Origin: an uncultured Rhodospirillaceae bacterium
Lineage (GTDB): Bacteria > Pseudomonadota > Alphaproteobacteria > CAAGCB01 > CAG-977
NCBI GenBank assembly: GCA_900553035.1
Contig: USCC01000035.1
Span: 1-19,950 of the forward strand
DNA length: 19,950 nucleotides
Reading direction: 5' to 3'
The notes under the pieces were generated by a model that worked only from the letters and a program-made list of their open reading frames with translations, was not told where the DNA came from and searched no databases. The position numbers were made by a program, and so were the translations under genes. Below are positions 14,871-19,950 of this stretch, piece by piece; the first letter of the stretch is position 1, and every line of letters begins with the position of its first letter.

Positions 14871-14936
14871 ACTGGCAATTCCGAACAAAAATCCGTATCT
14901 TTAAGTTTAAGGATAAAGTTATAGAAAGGCTTATCA

Positions 14937-16379
14937 ATGTCTGATGCTATTCGTTTCATACTGAACGGGGAAAAGCGCGAAGTCCGCAATGTTCCGCCGA
15001 CAATGACCCTGCTTCAGTACCTGCGCACCGTTGAACATCTGACGGGGACAAAAGAAGGATGCGCCGAAGGCGACTGCGGCGCGTGCACTGTCGTTATCGG
15101 CGAAGTTGTCGACGGGAAAATGCGTTACCGGGCGGTCAACAGCTGTATTCTTCTTCTGCCGCGCATTGACGGCAAGTTTATTTTGACGGTCGAGGGGGTT
15201 CGTAATCCCGACGGCACACTGCATCCCGTGCAGCAGGCCATGGTTGAAATGCATGGAACACAGTGCGGATTCTGCTCTCCCGGGTTCATTATGACTCTGT
15301 TCGCTCTTTACCACTGGGAAGGCGAAAAGCCCGCGACAGACGAGGATATTCTTGACGCTCTGGCCGGAAACCTGTGCCGGTGCACGGGATACCGCCCGAT
15401 CATTGACGTCGCGCGCAAAATCGTCGGCGGCCGCAAAGACCGCTTTACGGACGGTGAGGCGAAAATCGTCGAAGCTCTTTCCGTCCTGCAGAGAACCGGG
15501 GAGTTCTATTACGAATTTGAAGGCCAGAAGTATTACGCGCCGCGTTCCCTGACCGGGCTGATTGACCTGCGCGAGGAATACGGACAGGCCGACCTGATGG
15601 CCGGCGGCACCGATCTGGGGCTGGAAGTCAGCAAGGAATTCAAGCGTCTGCCCGTTGTTATTGGTCTGGATCACGTGCCGGAACTGAACCGGCTGGAAGA
15701 AACGGACGACGCTTTGATTATCGGCGGCGCGGTCGTATATACGGATTTGATCCGTACGCTGGAGCGCCTGTTCCCGGCTTTCGCGGCCATCGTGCGCCGC
15801 ATCGGGTCAAACCAGATCCGAACCGTCGGAACCGTCGGCGGCAATATCTGCAACGCTTCGCCGATTGCGGATTCCATCCCGTCGCTGATTGCGCTTGGGG
15901 CGAAAATCCGTCTGCGTTCAAAAGAAGGCGCCCGCGAAATGCCCATCGAGGATTTTTACACCGGTTACCGCCAGACGGCGCTGAAACCGAACGAATTCCT
16001 GGAATGCATTATTGTGCCCAAGTTGCCCGAAGGCCATATCTTCAAGGTTTACAAGCTGGCGCGGCGGCGTGATCTGGACGTGTCGTCCATCTGCGGTGCT
16101 TTCAACATCCGATTGGAAAACGATATTGTGAAATTCGTCCGCATCGGTTACGGCGGCGGCGGCGCTGTGCCGCAAAGGGCTCTGAACGCCGAAGCCGCTC
16201 TGCAGGACAAACTGTGGTGCGCTGCCGTCATTGACGACGCCATGGAAGCAATGGTGCAGGACTTCATCAAACGCCGGCCGAAGGGCGATTACCGTTCGGA
16301 TATCGCCATTCACCTGCTGAAACGCGTTTACGTCGAAACGACGTCCCCTGATAAAGATTTGGAGGTTTGGAAGTTATGA
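14937..16379 (+). CDS. xdhA: Xanthine dehydrogenase small subunit (two [2Fe-2S] clusters and FAD)
   Basis: Electron-transfer subunit of molybdenum xanthine dehydrogenase, carrying electrons from the Moco subunit through two [2Fe-2S] clusters to FAD and an acceptor. 480 residues, with the iron-sulfur and FAD domains fused as in Rhodobacter capsulatus XdhA. The plant-type cluster ligands are C42, C47, C50 and C70 (EGCAEGDCGAC); the second cluster has C110, C113, C147 and C149 (TQCGFCSPG, NLCRCTGYRP). The FAD domain begins at about 195, with MAGGTDLGLE at 221-230 and the long motif around 290-315 (IRTVGTVGGNICNASPIAD). AAAGG lies 7 nt before the ATG. The stop overlaps the xdhB start as ATGA. Fusion with the FAD domain argues against nicotinate or CO dehydrogenase relatives. 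Confidence 0.94.
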   Translation: MSDAIRFILNGEKREVRNVPPTMTLLQYLRTVEHLTGTKEGCAEGDCGACTVVIGEVVDGKMRYRAVNSCILLLPRIDGKFILTVEGVRNPDGTLHPVQQAMVEMHGTQCGFCSPGFIMTLFALYHWEGEKPATDEDILDALAGNLCRCTGYRPIIDVARKIVGGRKDRFTDGEAKIVEALSVLQRTGEFYYEFEGQKYYAPRSLTGLIDLREEYGQADLMAGGTDLGLEVSKEFKRLPVVIGLDHVPELNRLEETDDALIIGGAVVYTDLIRTLERLFPAFAAIVRRIGSNQIRTVGTVGGNICNASPIADSIPSLIALGAKIRLRSKEGAREMPIEDFYTGYRQTALKPNEFLECIIVPKLPEGHIFKVYKLARRRDLDVSSICGAFNIRLENDIVKFVRIGYGGGGAVPQRALNAEAALQDKLWCAAVIDDAMEAMVQDFIKRRPKGDYRSDIAIHLLKRVYVETTSPDKDLEVWKL

Positions 16380-18712
16380 GCGATTTGATTAAAGGCGGTG
16401 TCCGCCAGGCGATTCCTCATGAAAGCGCCCATCTGCATGTAACGGGGGAAGCGGAATACGTTGACGACATTCCCGAACTTCCGGGGACGCTGACGGCATA
16501 TATCCTGAAAAGCCCGAAAGCCCATGCAAAAATCAAAAAGATTGATAAATCAAAAGCCGAAGCCGTGCGGGGCGTTCATGCGGTTCTGGATGCTTCGGAC
16601 ATTCCGGGGCACAACGACATCGCGCCGATCATCCGGGGCGAACCCTGTCTGGCCCCCGGCGAAGTCAATTACGTCGGCGAGCCTGTCGCGGCCGTTTTTG
16701 CCGAAGACATGCACACCGCGCGTTATGCGGCCGGTCTGATTGAGGTCGAATACGAAGATCTGCCCGCGATTTTGACGATCGAAGAGGCTTTTGAAAAGAA
16801 AAGTTTCCTGACCGATCCGCTGATCGCGACGTATGGTGAACCGGCGGAAGCCCTGAAAAAAGCGAAGCACCGTCTGAAAGGCGAATTCACCATCGGCGGT
16901 CAGGATCACATGTATCTGGAAACGCAGGTCGCTTATGTCATCCCCAGGGAAGACAGGCAGTACATGGTTTACAGTTCGACACAAAATCCGGCCGAAGGGC
17001 AGAGGGGCGTCGCGGACGTTCTGGGACTGCCGTTCAATGCGGTCAAGGTTGAAAACCGGCGCATGGGCGGCGGTTTCGGCGGCAAGGAAAGTCAGTCGAC
17101 CATCATTGCGGCGATTGCGGCTCTGGGAGCATGGAAGACAAGGCGTCCCGTGAAGCTCCGTCTGGATCGCGATGACGACATGATCATTACCGGAAAACGT
17201 CATCACTATATCGTCACATATGACGTCGGCTTTGACGACGAAGGCGTGATGTCCGCGCTGGATATTGATTTCAAGGGCGGGTGCGGTTCTGTGATTGATA
17301 TGTCTCTGCCGGTTGTTCAAAGGACGGTCTGCCACGGAGAAAACTGCTACTTCATCCCGAACGTTGTCATCCGAGGTCATCTGTGCAAGACGAATACGGT
17401 GCCGAACACGGCGATGCGCGGTTTCGGTGCACCGCAGGGCATGGTCGGAATCGAAGGCGTAGTTGAACACATCGCCCACTATCTGAAAATTGACCCGCGG
17501 ACAGTGCGCCGCCGGAATTTCTATGGGATTGAAGACCGCAACGTCACGCCGTACCATCAGGCAATCGAGGACAATGTGATTGCGGAATTGTTCGACCGCG
17601 TGGAAAAGGATGGCGAATACGACCGGCGCCGAGCCGAAATCATGGAATACAACAGGAACAGCCCGTATGTGAAGCGTGGCCTGGCAATGTCGCCGCTGAA
17701 GTTCGGCATTTCATTCAACAAGGTGACGCTGAACCAGGCCGGGGCTCTGGTCAACGTTTATACGGACGGCAGCATCCTGATTAATCAGGGCGGCACCGAA
17801 ATGGGGCAGGGCCTGATGACAAAAATGACGCAGGTGGCGGCTGAGACGTTTTCCGTGGACATTGACAAAGTCCGCATCACCGCGACGGCGACGGATAAAA
17901 TTCCGAACACGTCGGCAACGGCGGCTTCGACCGATTCGGACATGAACGGCATGGCGGTTAAAAATGCGATCGACAACATCAAAGCGATTCTGGTGAAATT
18001 CGCCGCCGAACATTTCAGCGTTCCCGAAGAAGAAGTCGTTTTTGAAGCGAACCAGGTTAAAATCGGTAAAAAGCAAACGATGCCGTTCGGCGAGTTCGTC
18101 GCTCTGGCACAGCTGAACCGTATTCCCCTGTTCGCGGCGGGCTTTTACAAGACGCCGAAAATTCATTTTGACGCCAAGTCCATGACGGGACGGCCGTTCC
18201 TGTATTTCTGTTACGGTGTATGCATGGCCGAAGTGGCTGTCGATATCCTGACCGGAGAAAGTCACGTCCTGCGCGCCGACATGGTGTATGACGCGGGCAA
18301 ATCCATGAATACAGCCATTGATATGGGGCAGGTTGAAGGCGCTTTCGTTCAGGGGCTGGGATGGGCTCTTCTGGAAGATCTGAAATGGAACAAGGACGGG
18401 AGTCTGCTGACTCACTCTCCGACGACATATAAGATTCCGACGAGCCGTGACCTGCCGAAAGTGTTCAATGTCGCGCTTTTGGAACGGGAAAACAGAGAGG
18501 AAACGATTTTCCATTCAAAATCGTCGGGTGAACCGCCGTTCATGCTGGGGATTGCCGTGTGGCTGGCCGCGCGTGATGCGGTGGCGAGCATTGCGGATTA
18601 CAAGCTGCGTCCGAATCTGGACATTCCCTGTACGCCGGAACGCACGATGAAGGCGATCAAGGATATCCGCGAGCGCATGGCAAAACTGCCGCCCGAAACG
18701 CCGCAGGCATGA
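16376..18712 (+). CDS. xdhB: Xanthine dehydrogenase large (molybdopterin) subunit
   Basis: Molybdenum-cofactor subunit that hydroxylates hypoxanthine and xanthine to urate. I start at ATG 16376, with GGAGG at 16361-16365, giving 778 residues against about 777 in Rhodobacter capsulatus. Active-site positions by comparison with the bovine enzyme: Q203 (STQN), E238 (GGGFGGKE, bovine E802), R316 (VVQRTVCH, bovine R880), F350 (RGFGAPQG, F914), F447 (ISFN, F1009) and catalytic E719 (SSGEPPF, E1261). The Arg, Glu and Phe pair that hold purines are all kept, which favours xanthine over aldehyde substrates. It is joined by ATGA overlaps to xdhA before and the MFS gene after. No xdhC (cofactor insertion and sulfuration) is in the window; it may lie elsewhere. 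Confidence 0.95.
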   Translation: MSDLIKGGVRQAIPHESAHLHVTGEAEYVDDIPELPGTLTAYILKSPKAHAKIKKIDKSKAEAVRGVHAVLDASDIPGHNDIAPIIRGEPCLAPGEVNYVGEPVAAVFAEDMHTARYAAGLIEVEYEDLPAILTIEEAFEKKSFLTDPLIATYGEPAEALKKAKHRLKGEFTIGGQDHMYLETQVAYVIPREDRQYMVYSSTQNPAEGQRGVADVLGLPFNAVKVENRRMGGGFGGKESQSTIIAAIAALGAWKTRRPVKLRLDRDDDMIITGKRHHYIVTYDVGFDDEGVMSALDIDFKGGCGSVIDMSLPVVQRTVCHGENCYFIPNVVIRGHLCKTNTVPNTAMRGFGAPQGMVGIEGVVEHIAHYLKIDPRTVRRRNFYGIEDRNVTPYHQAIEDNVIAELFDRVEKDGEYDRRRAEIMEYNRNSPYVKRGLAMSPLKFGISFNKVTLNQAGALVNVYTDGSILINQGGTEMGQGLMTKMTQVAAETFSVDIDKVRITATATDKIPNTSATAASTDSDMNGMAVKNAIDNIKAILVKFAAEHFSVPEEEVVFEANQVKIGKKQTMPFGEFVALAQLNRIPLFAAGFYKTPKIHFDAKSMTGRPFLYFCYGVCMAEVAVDILTGESHVLRADMVYDAGKSMNTAIDMGQVEGAFVQGLGWALLEDLKWNKDGSLLTHSPTTYKIPTSRDLPKVFNVALLERENREETIFHSKSSGEPPFMLGIAVWLAARDAVASIADYKLRPNLDIPCTPERTMKAIKDIRERMAKLPPETPQA

Positions 18713-19917
18713 ATCGTTTTCTGGCGCGTCTTTCATTCAGAGCGATCCCCGGAACCGTTTGGATTCTGGGGATTGCGACGTTATTGATTGAAACGTCGTC
18801 TCAAATCGTCCAAAGCCTGTTGCCGGTTTTTCTGGTTTCCGTTCTGGGGGCGAACATGACGCAGGTCGGCTTCCTGGATGGTTTTGCCAAAGCTGCCGCG
18901 GCTTTGGGGCGCGTTATTTTCGGCGGACTTTCCGATCGGAAATGGGGCAGAAAACCCGTTTTGCTTCTGGGGTACGGACTGATGGCTCTGGGACGTCCTC
19001 TTTTCCCGCTGGCACAGGGGATCGGGCTGGTGGCGGCGGGACGTTTCTGTGACACAATCAGCCGCGGCATCGCTTTTGTGTCACGGGATGCCCTGACCGG
19101 AGACGTGACCCGGGAACACCGCCGCGGCAAAAGCTTCGGGCTGGTCCGTTCTCTGACGGAGCTGGGAGCCTTTGCCGGGCCTCTGGTGGCGTCGGGGCTG
19201 ATGATTGCGTTTGCGGACGACTATCGCCTTGTTTTCTGGTGCGCTGTTGTACCGGCTTTTCTGGCGTTCGCCTGCATCCTGTTCGGCGTGCCGGGACGCC
19301 GCGCGGAAGCCGTTCGGGAAGCTCCGAAAACGAAGAGCTCTCACGGAGTTTCCTTTGGAACGCGTTATTGGATTCTGATGGGGATTGTGTTGCTGATCAT
19401 TCCGGCGCGTCTGAGCAACTCCCTGCTGATCGTGCAGGCAAAACAGCTGGGACTTGAACTCCGGCATATCCCGATGGTGACTCTGGCGCTGAGCCTGTCG
19501 GGAATTTTCTTTTCCTACCCGGCCGGAACATTTTCGGAAAAATTCGGAAAGATGCGTTCTCTGGGAGTGTCCCTGCTGATTATCGCGGCGGGGCATGGCC
19601 TTCTGGCTGTGACGCAGAGCATTCCTCTGCTGTTTACGGCGGCGGTGTTATGGGGGCTTCACAGCGGGATTGTATGGAGTATCCTGCCCGCGATGGTGAT
19701 TGAACGTGCACCGGCTTCTGAAAAAGGAAGCGCTCTGGGCGTATACGGGGCTGTCGTCGGCGCGGGCGTCCTGGCGGCGAATGTGGGAAGCGGCGCTGTT
19801 TGGGATGCCTTCGGGCCTGAAGGCGTTTTTATCGCGGGCTTCTGGTACGCTCTTGGAGTGCTCGGGGTTCTTGTCGCTGTCGCATTTTTTGAAAGCGGCG
19901 GGAGGGAAAGTCCCTGA
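18709..19917 (+). CDS. MFS transporter, third gene of the xdh operon
   Basis: Major facilitator superfamily permease of 402 residues with about 12 hydrophobic segments. Cytoplasmic-loop motif A is GGLSDRKWGRK at 72-82 between TM2 and TM3. A motif like RGKSFGLVRSLTELGAFAGP follows in the first half, and a polar central loop (about residues 195-218, AEAVREAPKTKSSHG) separates the halves. The start ATG overlaps the xdhB stop as ATGA and has no clear Shine-Dalgarno, so translation is probably coupled. Linkage to xdhAB suggests transport of a purine, urate or a breakdown product, or export of a toxic intermediate. However, this is not one of the families usually known for purines (NCS1, NCS2), so the substrate is inference only. 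The frame ends 33 bp before the window edge. Confidence 0.88.
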   Translation: MNRFLARLSFRAIPGTVWILGIATLLIETSSQIVQSLLPVFLVSVLGANMTQVGFLDGFAKAAAALGRVIFGGLSDRKWGRKPVLLLGYGLMALGRPLFPLAQGIGLVAAGRFCDTISRGIAFVSRDALTGDVTREHRRGKSFGLVRSLTELGAFAGPLVASGLMIAFADDYRLVFWCAVVPAFLAFACILFGVPGRRAEAVREAPKTKSSHGVSFGTRYWILMGIVLLIIPARLSNSLLIVQAKQLGLELRHIPMVTLALSLSGIFFSYPAGTFSEKFGKMRSLGVSLLIIAAGHGLLAVTQSIPLLFTAAVLWGLHSGIVWSILPAMVIERAPASEKGSALGVYGAVVGAGVLAANVGSGAVWDAFGPEGVFIAGFWYALGVLGVLVAVAFFESGGRESP

Positions 19918-19950
19918 TTTCGGCGGACAAGGCTTTCTTGATTTCATGTG

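Noticed and set aside
16367..16375. TTG start for xdhB, three codons upstream
   Set aside because: The GGAGG box is too close to it and well placed for ATG 16376, which gives the usual ATGA coupling.

Overview
The window looks like a chromosomal segment of an alphaproteobacterium. The aspartyl-tRNA synthetase has the long alphaproteobacterial motif 2 (ADRSPGEFYQLDFEM) and the H-type N-terminal domain. Homoserine kinase is the APH-fold ThrB, directly coupled to ispH. The aldolase is the CbbA-type class II enzyme, and xanthine dehydrogenase has the two-subunit Rhodobacter-type layout. I cannot name a genus. Most of the window is ordinary core metabolism with compact operons and clear Rho-independent terminators. 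I see no phage, IS transposase, CRISPR array, tRNA or rRNA.

Layout: (1) 1-538, minus: 5' part of a secreted, very cysteine-rich modular protein running off the left edge. (2) 669-1826, minus: ribonuclease D. (3) 1991-3016, plus: a helical protein I do not recognise, separated from rnd by a region with a perfect CRP-like palindrome. (4) 3122-4909, plus: aspS with a textbook terminator. (5) 4951-5643: gene-free stretch with a 203-bp tandem repeat (two near-identical units plus a degenerate third). (6) 5644-10456, minus: tkt-fba, then rpe and a PhoB-type response regulator, i.e. non-oxidative pentose phosphate and glycolysis genes next to a phosphate-type regulator. (7) 10675-11463, plus: an exported hypothetical protein with a glycine-rich tail. 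(8) 11907-13824, plus: ispH-thrB operon, preceded by about 390 bp of structured-looking sequence without a convincing gene. (9) 13968-14186, minus: a small membrane-anchored Cys-rich protein, similar in style to the one at the left edge. (10) 14247-19917: a purine catabolism locus, with guanine deaminase (minus) divergent from xdhA-xdhB-MFS (plus).

The purine locus is the clearest functional unit. GuaD would turn guanine into xanthine and XdhAB would oxidise xanthine to urate. A membrane transporter is translationally coupled to xdhB by an ATGA overlap, as xdhB is to xdhA. The divergent promoters abut in the 200-bp gap, and a 14-bp near-palindrome lies at the predicted xdhA transcription start.

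I find no convincing new multi-gene system. The items most worth a second look are the 203-bp tandem repeat, the two Cys-rich envelope proteins, the CRP-like site beside an unknown gene, and the control region and unidentified transporter of the purine locus.
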